A stretch of DNA of 64,000 nucleotides from Cyanodermella asteris (taxonomy: Eukaryota > Ascomycota > Lecanoromycetes > Ostropales > Stictidaceae): contig UYJD01000001.1 of assembly GCA_900618795.1 (NCBI GenBank), forward strand, positions 1,055,279 to 1,119,278. Direction: 5' to 3'. Position numbers and translations under genes: made by a program. This document shows, in pieces, positions 20,784 to 29,737 of this stretch; position 1 is the first letter of the stretch, and the number at the start of each line of letters is the position of its first letter. Under the pieces are notes generated by a model that ran no database searches, was not told where the DNA came from, and saw only the letters and a list, made by a program, of their open reading frames with translations.

Positions 20784-21981
20784 AGTGGAGGACGATATTC
20801 TTCAGGGGCAAACCAATTGGGCTTGAGCGACATGGCGATAGACCGTTAGCCGGTCCTTAAATACTCGAGGCAGTCCTGGTGAAATCATCGTGAAAGCGAG
20901 GGTATTGTGTGTCAAGAACCCGTCCTCCTTGCTGTCGTCACTCTGGAAGACCGACGGGACCACGAATGAACTCATGATGCATCAGAACCGTGCCAATGAG
21001 ATCCTTTGGCGTAAGGATAGGCATCAGATGGTCAGAAAATTCCATCGCAATTGTCAATGTCGGGTGTGACATAGTCCAAATCTGAGATCTTCTAAAAATT
21101 CCCGATCATCGCGGATATCTTGAACCAGCTTTGCCTCACGCCATTCATTGATATGGACGGCATTAGTAATACATATATGGTAAAGCTTCAAAGCTAATCG
21201 GTGTCGTGGTGGGCTCGCAGTGCCGAGCCACACACAGACACGCACACATATCATGCGGTGGATGAAGTTGTGAGACATGCATACCGCTTCTGAGCTTTAG
21301 GCTCAGAGGGTCATTATGATAGGATGGGCCTGTACCTTGAGCGACACGGATGGAGGAGCGGGGAACAACATGCTTACCTCCGTGGGCTGGCTTATACTTT
21401 TGACCCTTCGCAAGTTGACTGCGGCTTTGGATGACGAAGTTATCCGCAAAGCGTCAGTCGGCGGCTGGAGAAGTTCGGTGTCGGGACCAGTCGTTTGAAA
21501 ACACACCTCGGCATCAGGCTAGCTCAGCCAGAAGGTCGTGTAGGTGCGAAATCAGGCTGTGATGTAAGTGTGCAGAGGCGACATCTCGATCACCACGTGT
21601 CCGCGTGGGCTCGAGTCGCGTCATGTGAGATATGTCCAGGGACAGATCTGCGGTGCAATCGCCAACGCAGCTATTCTGATCAGCAACCACGTATGCCGTC
21701 TTCACAAACCCTCTGTTCGTCTGCACCAAGGCACGAAGCGCGTATGTGCAGGTCTAGAACCAGTAAGCCGGCTATATCTCACCGTGGTACCGTTGGCTCT
21801 CCAGAAACCAGCACGTATCGAATCTCAGCGAATGGCCCAGGCATCGTTGTCACGAACATTTCGCTTGCGCAATGCTCACTTTGACTTTCAAATCAATCGA
21901 TTGCGAACTTGGCGCTGGCCAATAGTCCCGGGAATGTGACCGCTGTATGTACACAAAGAAAAGTCGTCGACCTGGCGAATC
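20784..21981. other. Intergenic region, no gene recognised
   Basis: About 1.2 kb between the protease start and the 3' end of the complex I gene. Apart from the TATA-like element near 20857 nothing specific was seen; open frames lack family resemblance. Confidence 0.5.
20857..20863 (-). promoter_or_regulatory. TATA-like element of the protease gene
   Basis: The minus strand reads GTATTTAAGG about 75 bases upstream of the start codon at 20783. Assigned on position only. Confidence 0.35.
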
Positions 21982-22539
21982 TCAATCAATCTGCTCCCCT
22001 CTAGCCAACCGCGCTGCTGTCTTCTCGACCTGTTTCCTGTTCTGCTCTTGGTAATGTGCAATGACATGGTCGATGTTCGAGTAGTGACCCGCAGGGACAT
22101 TGACGGGACTGCCAACGTTGAAGACTCTGCACATATTCGTTAGCTCCCATTTTCAACATAGAATCCTCCTCGTGACAACGTACTCCTGCCATTTCAAAGG
22201 GACGTATCCGCTCGCGCGCTCGCCCTGGAACAAGTTCCTGTCGAAAGCCGCCCGCTCAATCATCTGCGTGTGCAATGTATTCCTCCGTTCCCACTCTTCC
22301 CTGCTTGTCGTATAGCTGTTGATGATCTCTGTGAAACGCGTCGCTTTTCCGTCGGCACCCGGTCGCGAAAGGCTATAGACTGCGTAGCAGACTGGAATGG
22401 TTCCGACTGCGAGCCAGAAGCCGCCGCCGATGGGTTCGCTCACGGCTTCGGCATGGTGATGGTCGTGCGCGAAGCGGCGCTGCTGAGTGCTGCGGATTTG
22501 GCGGACAGCCCGGGCTGCGGCCCGACGAGCTGGCAGCAT
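21982..22539 (-). CDS. Mitochondrial complex I small subunit (17.8 kDa type)
   Basis: Two exons (22539-22184 and 22126-21982) encode 166 residues. The N-terminus is basic and lacks acidic residues (MLPARRAAARAVRQIR, then QQRRFAHD), as in a mitochondrial presequence. One membrane helix follows (FWLAVGTIPVCYAVYSLSR), then a charged helical region with EWERRNTLHTQMIE and a C-terminal block NVPAGHYSNIDHVIAHYQ. This layout and the block around NVPAGHY agree with my recall of the fungal NADH:ubiquinone oxidoreductase 17.8 kDa subunit of Neurospora, an accessory inner-membrane subunit. It is divergent from SIL1, with 466 bases between the starts. The donor was set after 'GA' at 22184 because it gives the continuous Gln-Glu-Val-Phe-Asn reading. 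Confidence 0.75.
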
Positions 22540-23005
22540 GGCGGACTGGGTGGATTTGGGTTACAATTGAAGGCTTTGGTAGGGAAAGCTGATAGCTGTG
22601 ATGAGCTATCGATGAGGTTGCTGAGAAGATCGGCGGCGGCAGAACATTACGCCGTCGTCAAGCGCACGGCCGATGGCCAAGCCTCGAGAATGACCTCGAA
22701 AGTCTTTGAGGACAGCGTGTACAAGTCTTCTCCACGCCTGCGCCATAAAGCTATAGCCTACGTGCGCTCAAGGCTACAATGTTTCAATCCATAGTTGCTC
22801 GCACTCGTACTGTATACCGAAAACCCTGTGGTCGACACCTGTCATTTCCGTCCACCGGTATATAGGCTGCGTTGATTCCATCTCGTTCCGGTGAGATTGG
22901 TTCGTTGACCCACCTTTTATCTGGGACCTTCACCTCTGTCCTGCCAACCCTGTGTAGTTCAATCTCACATCTGTACCGTTTGCTGAGCGAGCAAATGATA
23001 CCACG
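22540..23005. other. Shared upstream region of complex I subunit and SIL1
   Basis: 466 bases between two divergent start codons, so a two-way promoter is likely. No unfolded-protein-response element or TATA box was identified with any confidence. Confidence 0.45.
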
Positions 23006-24340
23006 ATGCGATTGTCAATTGTACTGGCTTTTGGCCTCTTGAGCCTAGGAGCATCAGCCTCTTCGTCAGCCCCTAGCAATCATAGCGCGGCTATCTACGA
23101 TGTCCAAGAACACGAATTAATCTGCGATCCATCGAATCCGAGCGATTGTTATCCGAAGCATTTCGTTGCAACAAATGAGTTTCAGGCTGTACGCGAAGGT
23201 CAAGCAATATCTAAAGGCCTTCACGTTCGGTTGAACATGCAGACTGGAGAGAAAGAAGCCAAGCTCTACGACCCAACAACCGATACAGATCCAGTCAATG
23301 CTGTCGAAGTCCTACCGGACGAACCGCTTCGTGATGAGACCCCTGGCATGCTTGGGGATGTTCAGGCGCAGGCGCAACAGGTCGTCGAGGAGATGCGCAG
23401 AGCAAAAGCCTCGAAGGAAGAAAGTGTCAAGCCGCCTATGGACGCAGCAGGTGATCGAGCAATCTTTGACAAAAGTATCCATATCCTACAAGATTACGAC
23501 AAAACGAGTTCCAACGCCCATCGAAATCAGGCTTTTGATCAAGTATCCGCAGCTCTTGAAGACCTAGAAGAGCTTTGCCACGATATCTACTGGGGCAAGG
23601 AGCTTGCAAAAGTCATTACTGATCCGCCACAGGAAATCATTGTGAGCGGAGAAACAGTCCAGGATAAATACAAAGCCCAATATAGTAGTCTACGCTCCAG
23701 ACTCCTCGCCACTGCATTCCGCAACAATGCAGCAGCATTGGACCGTCTCGAAGAGGAAGAGGAAAAGAAGGATCACGTCGTGATAGCCGGGTTTGGTCCT
23801 AGCCATCTTCACTGGGCTCTTGAGAACGTGGCCCAAGATTGGAGGGATGCGACGGCCCTCAGCCGATCGGTCAGCCTGATCTCAGCACTGCTCCCCAGAG
23901 AGCGCTTCGCAAAGGATTTCCACCTGCACCACGGCCTAGAAGAGCTGCACAAAGCTATTCGCACCTACGACCAAATGGCGTGGTCTGACATGCTGCCATA
24001 TCCTACGAAAGATGGCAAACGTCTGATGTCCCGAATGAAAGACTTCATGGACGATCACTTTCTCAATGATGAAGGCAGGGCGCGGATTGAGGCATGGGCT
24101 CAGAAAGTTGAGACTGCAGTCAAAGAGGAAGGTGCCGATGAGGAACATAAGTTTGTCAAGTTGGAGCCTTTTTGTGTCGAGCTCAACGCCGGTGCTGCTA
24201 TAATGCGGGCTGATTACTGGGACCAGTATTTTCCTACGTTCAAGCAGCAGGCTATACCAGCTTGGTTCGAACATGAGATGTGTACTGACTGGGAAAAGTA
24301 CTCGAAGCGGCCATATCCGACGATAAAAGATGAGCTATAG
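23006..24340 (+). CDS. SIL1: SIL1, nucleotide exchange factor for ER Hsp70 (BiP/Kar2)
   Basis: A single exon of 444 residues. Sil1 (Sls1 in Yarrowia) binds the ATPase domain of BiP/Kar2 in the ER lumen and releases ADP, supporting protein import and folding. A signal peptide covers about residues 1-18. The family's N-terminal block is clear: LICDPSNPSDCYPKHFVAT, then FQAVREGQAISKGLHVRLN and TGEKEAKLYDP. The rest is mostly charged helices, as expected for the armadillo-like fold, with the ELCHDIYWGKEL segment and two late Cys. The protein ends in KDEL, an ER retrieval signal, which supports the lumenal location; many yeasts use HDEL instead. Length is in the usual fungal range. Confidence 0.9.
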   Translation: MRLSIVLAFGLLSLGASASSSAPSNHSAAIYDVQEHELICDPSNPSDCYPKHFVATNEFQAVREGQAISKGLHVRLNMQTGEKEAKLYDPTTDTDPVNAVEVLPDEPLRDETPGMLGDVQAQAQQVVEEMRRAKASKEESVKPPMDAAGDRAIFDKSIHILQDYDKTSSNAHRNQAFDQVSAALEDLEELCHDIYWGKELAKVITDPPQEIIVSGETVQDKYKAQYSSLRSRLLATAFRNNAAALDRLEEEEEKKDHVVIAGFGPSHLHWALENVAQDWRDATALSRSVSLISALLPRERFAKDFHLHHGLEELHKAIRTYDQMAWSDMLPYPTKDGKRLMSRMKDFMDDHFLNDEGRARIEAWAQKVETAVKEEGADEEHKFVKLEPFCVELNAGAAIMRADYWDQYFPTFKQQAIPAWFEHEMCTDWEKYSKRPYPTIKDEL

Positions 24341-24391
24341 TCTCCATTGCAGAACGAATAGAGATTGAAATTTGACAGCGCAGATTCCCGC

Positions 24392-25339
24392 TCACTCTAA
24401 CCGTAGGCCATCCACGGATTTGGCAGTCTTGATTCCCAAGTTCAGTCTTTCCAAGATATCACTCTTTTCGACCCACCTATCCTCCAGCCACTTCTCCAAG
24501 TGCTTTGCGTCGCTGGGCAGCTTTTCGAGCTCAAATCTCCTGACATTGACCCAGAAGCGATAATTTTTCTGCAATCCAGGCCCAGAGAGCGTCATCCAGA
24601 TATCGGGCGCCTCCATGAACTTCCACTCCAGGCGCCCGTCCTTTCCCTTCCCCTTCGTCGCATATGCAATAGTGAAATCGTAGACCACCTTCACTTGCCC
24701 CGCCTTCCTCAACTCCATCACCGTAGCCACAAAGCCCTTGAACCTCGGATACAGACAATGCTTCATGACCGGCCGATCGTGCTCCACACACCACTTCACC
24801 CCAGCCTCATACTTGCGCTTCGTAAACCTCGTCGCCTCCGAGAAGCTAACAAGCCAAACCGGCCAACCCCTCGTGACTGGCCCGCGAAACACTCTCTCCA
24901 GTTCCCGCGCATCGCTCGTCCAGTTGCGCGTCACCAGCGGCATGCCCATGGCCCACAGTCCCCAACCCAACAACGGCACGCTCTTCAGCTGTGACTTGGC
25001 GAACCAGCGACAATAAGGCAGCATGCCTGCGCGTTGAGCCAGCGCTTGGATCATGTAGAAGTCGGCCCAGGCGTTGTGGTTCGCCACCACGATCGCGGAC
25101 TCGGAGGGTGGGAGCGCATCGCCGAAGATGCGGATTTCGGCGCCGTTGGTGTGCTCGAAGAGGGATTGGATGTGCGACCACACTCTGCCCGCGATGGTGG
25201 AGCAGAGGTGATAGACGAGGTCCGGGGCGAAGGGAGAGACTGGGAGGAGGAGGGACAGCAATATGTCTGCGACTAGCAGGTGGATGGCAAAGGGGAGGAT
25301 GAGAACGATGCCCCGCGCGTGGTTGAAGATTTGAGGCAT
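24392..25339 (-). CDS. Lysophospholipid acyltransferase (PlsC family)
   Basis: A single exon of 315 residues. The protein is a membrane acyltransferase of the AGPAT/PlsC family, adding an acyl group to a lysophospholipid such as lysophosphatidic acid. The catalytic NHxxxxD box is ANHNAWADFYMIQ with His88 and Asp93; further blocks are LLGWGLWAMGMPLVTRNW and VSFSEATRFTKRK, the latter in place of the usual FPEGTR, as in eukaryotic AGPAT3/4/5-like and yeast Cst26-like enzymes. A hydrophobic N-terminal helix (residues 8-35) is visible. The 3' end lies only 51 bases from the stop of SIL1, so the two transcripts probably overlap. The exact lipid substrate cannot be told. Confidence 0.88.
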   Translation of the reverse strand: MPQIFNHARGIVLILPFAIHLLVADILLSLLLPVSPFAPDLVYHLCSTIAGRVWSHIQSLFEHTNGAEIRIFGDALPPSESAIVVANHNAWADFYMIQALAQRAGMLPYCRWFAKSQLKSVPLLGWGLWAMGMPLVTRNWTSDARELERVFRGPVTRGWPVWLVSFSEATRFTKRKYEAGVKWCVEHDRPVMKHCLYPRFKGFVATVMELRKAGQVKVVYDFTIAYATKGKGKDGRLEWKFMEAPDIWMTLSGPGLQKNYRFWVNVRRFELEKLPSDAKHLEKWLEDRWVEKSDILERLNLGIKTAKSVDGLRLE

Positions 25340-25550
25340 TGTGCTGTGCTTATATGCATATAGCTATTGACGAATGTGTCTCGAGCTTTCACGGTCTCTC
25401 ATAAGGCTTCATAGGACATGCGAGAATAGATTACTTCCTATGATTCGTGGTGGAGGAGTGGTCAAGAAGCATTCTCTCCCATGTCTGGCTCCAGTCTAGA
25501 TCCGGAATAGACGTGAAACGAAGGTTGTCGCTAGTGTCCTGCGTGCCTGT

Positions 25551-25628
25551 TTAGCTGCGCAACTGAGCGCCCAGCTAAAGATCCAGCCAACCGCTTAGCC
25601 AAGTTCCCAGCTAAGTACCTCCCTATTT
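25551..25628 (+). repeat. Degenerate 12-base-period array (array C)
   Basis: About six units, among them AGCTAAAGATCC, AGCCAACCGCTT, AGCCAAGTTCCC and AGCTAAGTACCT. The register and consensus agree with array A, in the same orientation. Confidence 0.75.
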
Positions 25629-25775
25629 GCTACTCGGATGGTGGACCGGAGCACGGTGAATTGGAGGAAATGTAGTTCGGTGCGATACTGTCACGTGATG
25701 CTCCGGCCAGATTTGCTATTATCGCTATCCGATCGCTTAAATATCCTTGCTGGGCTGCCTTCATAAGTGCTCGGT

Positions 25776-25926
25776 CGACTGCCAATCCGGGTACTTGCTT
25801 GACTATCTATCTAGGTACTTACTCGACTACCTGCCAAGATGTCCACTTTGCTACCTATCTGGATACTTGCTCGAGTGTTTAATCAGGTACCTGTTTGACT
25901 ACCTAGTCATGTACTACGAGTAGTAC
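25776..25926 (-). repeat. Degenerate 12/24-base-period array (array D)
   Basis: Units alternate between GGTACTTGCTTG-like and ACTACCTATCTA-like 12-mers, giving a partial 24-base period. The first type is the reverse complement of the array A consensus, so this array faces array C. Confidence 0.75.
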
Positions 25927-26175
25927 ATTCCTAAGTACCCTCGAAAGTAGGTTTGTAACCTTTCCCCCAAGTCCCTCTGCAAGTACTGGGCGTGGTCGCT
26001 TGTGATGTAGACTACCAGGGATTGCGCTGTGAGCGTTGAAAAGGTGGTCGGAGTTAAAATTGGCTGGCTGTTGGTTGCCCAACATGTGGACAATTCGATT
26101 CAATTTCCTCCATCTTGTGCGCTCATTCCTTCAAACATCCAAAACCCGAAGCACTTCACTTGTACCTTTCCCAAT

Positions 26176-28502
26176 ATGTATGATGAACAGCGATCGCAAG
26201 ACTCGCCGGTCAGCGGCCTTGTCACCCGGAGGCAAGTTCTCCAGTACCGCACGTTGACTTATATCGCGAGCCTCCTGGAAAAGAAAACCAGGGACGAAAA
26301 CACGAACGTTGGCAATCGACTCTACGACATAATCAGTCTTCGAAGGCATAGGTCCAGGGACTTGAGAGCGCAACGCGCACTTGATAAGTTCACTACCCTG
26401 GCAGTGATGGAACAGGAAGTTGTGGCTATGATGATGACAACGGCAAAGAAGCCACGCAAAACAGCTCCAGGCTTTGTGCTAGCCGTTAATGAACCCATTT
26501 ATCGTGGGAGCGCTCAAGACAGCCTCTCCGCTAATGACGACCCAAAGCCACCCCCGAGAATCGAAGTAGATGCGCGTCGCGTACCAGAAACGGTGATTCC
26601 ACTCGAAACCACTAATTTCGTTACATTCTTGATTGAGCTAGCACGGCCAAAGCGAGAGGGAGCAGCTGTAAGGATTCCCCTGGACCAGCACGTCAGCATC
26701 TTACAGCACTTTCTCTAAATGTTTGCCAAGAGCTCGGAAGCCAGAGCTGATAGAGATGTCTGGAGCCGCTGGAGGTATTATATTGTCTTTGCATGCACCG
26801 CCAAGATCAAGCGGCGTGTACAGCGTGGCAAGCTCGACGAGGGCGAGCGGGGCAAGAAAACCCTTGGTCGCATCATTTGGGAACATTTGACTATGGACTC
26901 TGAGACTGTCAATGTAGGGGTCCAAAAGCTCTCTGCACAAGAGAACGACTTCCCAACAGTCTCCGCCGGCGGCCTGAATTCGGAGCAAAGGAGATTTCTC
27001 GAGGCTTATTCTCGCGAAAAGCACGACCACGAAGCCCTCCTGTGTGGGGAAGCTTTCTATACTTCTGGGAGCTTGAAGCACTTCCACAAGTTTATGCTAT
27101 CGATATTGCAAGACTGCGATACCGAGCTGAGGAGCTGACCCAAGTGAAGAGGGGCCTCTGTGCCTATGGGAAGGAAGCGACGCTAGAAGTCGTGGAGGCT
27201 GTCCGAGCTTCGCTTTCGAAAGCCACGTTGTCATACTATCGGTTGTATGAGTTCCAGGCGAGATTTCGGGACTTTCTCGAGATGCATCTCAGCAATCTTG
27301 AGCGCACTTTCAAGTTGCAGTACGATGCATGTAAGAAGGCACAGAAGTTATCATCAGCATGCTTCGGCAACGTACCTGCGTCAGAGCAAGCAAGTGTTTT
27401 ATCATCTGACAGCCGACCCACTCTCGGACATTTTCATGCTCCTATTACCAGACGCACTACCACCGCGTCAGTCTCAGCGAAGCGCAACGATGACTTGGTC
27501 GAGGGCCTTGAAAGCCCGGATGTCGACGAAGACCGCACCGAGGCAGATAAGCTACAAGACGCCTGGGAAACGAAAAGCTGGAAATCAGCGGCCTGCATAT
27601 ACTTGTCCCTGGGTGTGAAACATCTGCAGTCAGCCGCCAGCCTTGTCAACTCAATGGGCAAAGCAGCGTATTCTACATTCGTCATCAAGGTGCCGATCCA
27701 CATTCTCAGCATCAGCCAAGAACATGATGATCACCAGATGGCTGATATCCATAAGACAGTTCTCAAAGATATCTATTCCATGCAGAGGCCGCTGATCAAA
27801 TGGCTCGAGGCTAATTTTCCGGAGGAGGTTGGTGCAAATGAAACTCCGCAAACTGCCAGCTTTAACGGAAACATCCATGCGGAGGCATTGCTTCTCTCAA
27901 TTGCATATTTCAGAGAACATATGGAAGCCAAGGGCATAGACACCAGTTCCGGCTTCAAGTTCAACCTCCCCGAACCCCAGGATGTTGACGCCAACATGAT
28001 GGAGTGCAAAGTGGAACTTGGCAAGATATTACGGGACACCTACGATGTGCACATGGCCTTTTCCATCTCGGCCAAGGCGATTGAGCTTCTGAGCAACCTG
28101 CCCAGCTTTCTAGGAGTCTCGGAAGCATGCTGTCCCACGTGCACGGATCTGATCGAATACTACGATTGGAATCAGCTTCATGACGGGCCCTCGGCATTTG
28201 CAAAGCCACCGAGCCATCGACACTACAGCGCGACGACTCTGGCCCCTTGGATGCCAGCTAACGAAGCTGATAGTCTAATCTGGATGGCGAGAGAGGCGAT
28301 TACGAAAAAGTTCCCAGACGTCGTCGGAGTGGAGGTTGACCGAAGAGGATACCCTCTTCGGGGGCTTTGGAGAGACTATGTGCGCGAGCAGCCACTGTCA
28401 GATGACTCGAGAGCCGGTTTGCCACTATCGGATGACTCGCGACCCGCTTCGCCACCGCCAGACGACTCGCGATCCTGTTCGCCGGAGTTCGAGAGCCTTT
28501 AA
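26176..28502 (+). CDS. OTT_1508-like deaminase family protein (putative)
   Basis: The model has three exons: 26176-26667, 26731-27041 and 27113-28502, giving 730 residues. The last exon is a long open frame; the first two share one frame that is broken by a TAA, and a 63-base intron (GTAAGG...CAAG) removes it. The second intron uses a less usual GTGTGG donor but restores the frame. The C-terminal half has the two-part zinc signature of the deaminase superfamily: His523-Ala-Glu525 in NGNIHAEALLLS, and Cys608/Cys611 in LGVSEACCPTCTDLIE. The latter resembles fungal OTT_1508-like deaminases, whose substrate is unknown. The N-terminal half is helical and charged, with no domain recognised. The tail repeats DDSR three times. 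The gene sits between 12-base-period arrays. The domain call is fairly sure; the 5' exons are less so, and a decayed or two-gene reading is possible. Confidence 0.6.
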
Positions 28503-28625
28503 ACATGAGCACCTCGTTTTATGATCCCGAAGCGAGACTTATTGGGTTAACGAGAGAGATTGCGAACAAAGAAACAAGGCTATTGCAAGGCGGATAGATA
28601 GAAGCCCTGGAGGGAACACCTCATC

Positions 28626-28654
28626 ACCTACCTACCTACCTACCTGCCTGCCTG
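28626..28654 (+). repeat. CTAC/CTGC tetranucleotide microsatellite
   Basis: About seven units of CTAC passing into CTGC. Confidence 0.85.
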
Positions 28655-28739
28655 AGTAGATCGGTCAATACTAGTTAACCCATCTGAAAGACTCTTCAAA
28701 TCAGTAGCTGAGTTCACAGCTTTACCAGTATCTACTGGT

Positions 28740-28883
28740 GTACTTGTGAAAGTACCCACTTCCGTACTCGTCGAAGTATTTACCATAACAGCTACAGAAG
28801 CACTCGTTCACGTAGCAGTAGAAGGACTCACAGAAATACCGTTCAAAAGACTTAGGCAAGTACGTGCGCAACGACTCCTGTCA
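28740..28883 (+). repeat. Strongly degenerate 12-base-period array (array E)
   Basis: Twelve units can be laid out, for example GTACTTGTGAAA, GTACCCACTTCC, GTACTCGTCGAA and GTACGTGCGCAA, with GTAC at the unit start and AA at the end. It is the most decayed of the five arrays, and membership rests on period and the GTAC element. Confidence 0.5.
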
Positions 28884-29737
28884 GCCCGCCTCGACTGCGA
28901 TTCACCAACAACAATGCCACCGACACCGACAATGCCATTGCCATTGCGCCGCATTCCTCTACCAGAATTCTTCCAGACAATGCACCCACGCACACAGCAG
29001 CTCGGACTCGGCGGCCTCATCTTCGCACAGCCCTTGCCTTCTTGCTTGCTCGCTTGCTCTGCTTCTTGGTCACCTTCGCAATCAAGTCGATGCTCACCCC
29101 CAACCCTCATAAGGAGCCAAGCACCGTTTCAGATTGAAGCGTACAACTAACTGGCTTTGCGCTCGGAGATCATGCTGTTTCTCTACTACGTCTGCATGGT
29201 CTTCAGACTGCAGGTCGCGGCGCAGAAGGTCCGCTGGTCACTTTTCTTGCAGCAGTCGCATGGACCTGCATCGATTCACGGGGTGGCTGTCAGACTCGAA
29301 GCCTGTCCGCCGAAGAGATGACGATGGGCAAGGGACACAGGTTATCTCGTGTAGGCAATATTCGTAGGTAGCGAGAGAGCTTCGCGACTCAATTCCATTT
29401 GTTGCTCTTCCAACCTCTTGACCTGGTGGGACCATCGATCCATAATGATATCGTACACAGACTTTGGCAGGTCGAAGAAAGTGCCGCAGACCGAAAATAG
29501 GCAAGAGGTAGGCATCAGAGCCGCAGTCCGCTTCTTTGAAAGAGAAGAGAACAATTTCATAATCCGTAGCGATCGTCACGAAAAGGGCTGAGTGCCCGAA
29601 TTCCATATTCCATGTCCAAAACACTGCCTGAGGCCACAAAAGACACTCCGTTGTCCTGCACGAAGTAAACCAGCCCTCCCGAGTCTTGTAATCCGCTGAA
29701 CGCCATGCGAAAAATGATCTGACTGCTGTGATCATAC

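Larger units (their letters stand above)
25340..26175. other. Intergenic region with two 12-base-period arrays
   Basis: About 840 bases between the acyltransferase start and the deaminase-like gene. Arrays C and D, listed separately, take up much of it. The remainder between the arrays shows no coding frame. Confidence 0.55.
28503..29737. other. Intergenic region with array E and a CTAC repeat
   Basis: About 1.2 kb between convergent genes. It contains the CTAC microsatellite and array E. Short frames at 28746-29150 (plus) and 29238-29735 (minus) were examined and not called. Confidence 0.5.

Noticed and set aside
26701-27087. Minus-strand open frame of 128 codons opposite the deaminase-like gene
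   Set aside because: It is antisense to a better-supported exon and has no family resemblance.
28746-29150. Open frame of 134 codons
   Set aside because: It begins inside array E, has Pro/Thr/Ser low-complexity content and no family resemblance.
29238-29735. Minus-strand frame starting with ATG two bases after the stop of the LRR gene, and an overlapping 72-codon frame at 29342-29560
   Set aside because: It lies where the 3' untranslated region should be, and neither frame resembles a family; the 72-codon frame looks somewhat protein-like but is too short to call.
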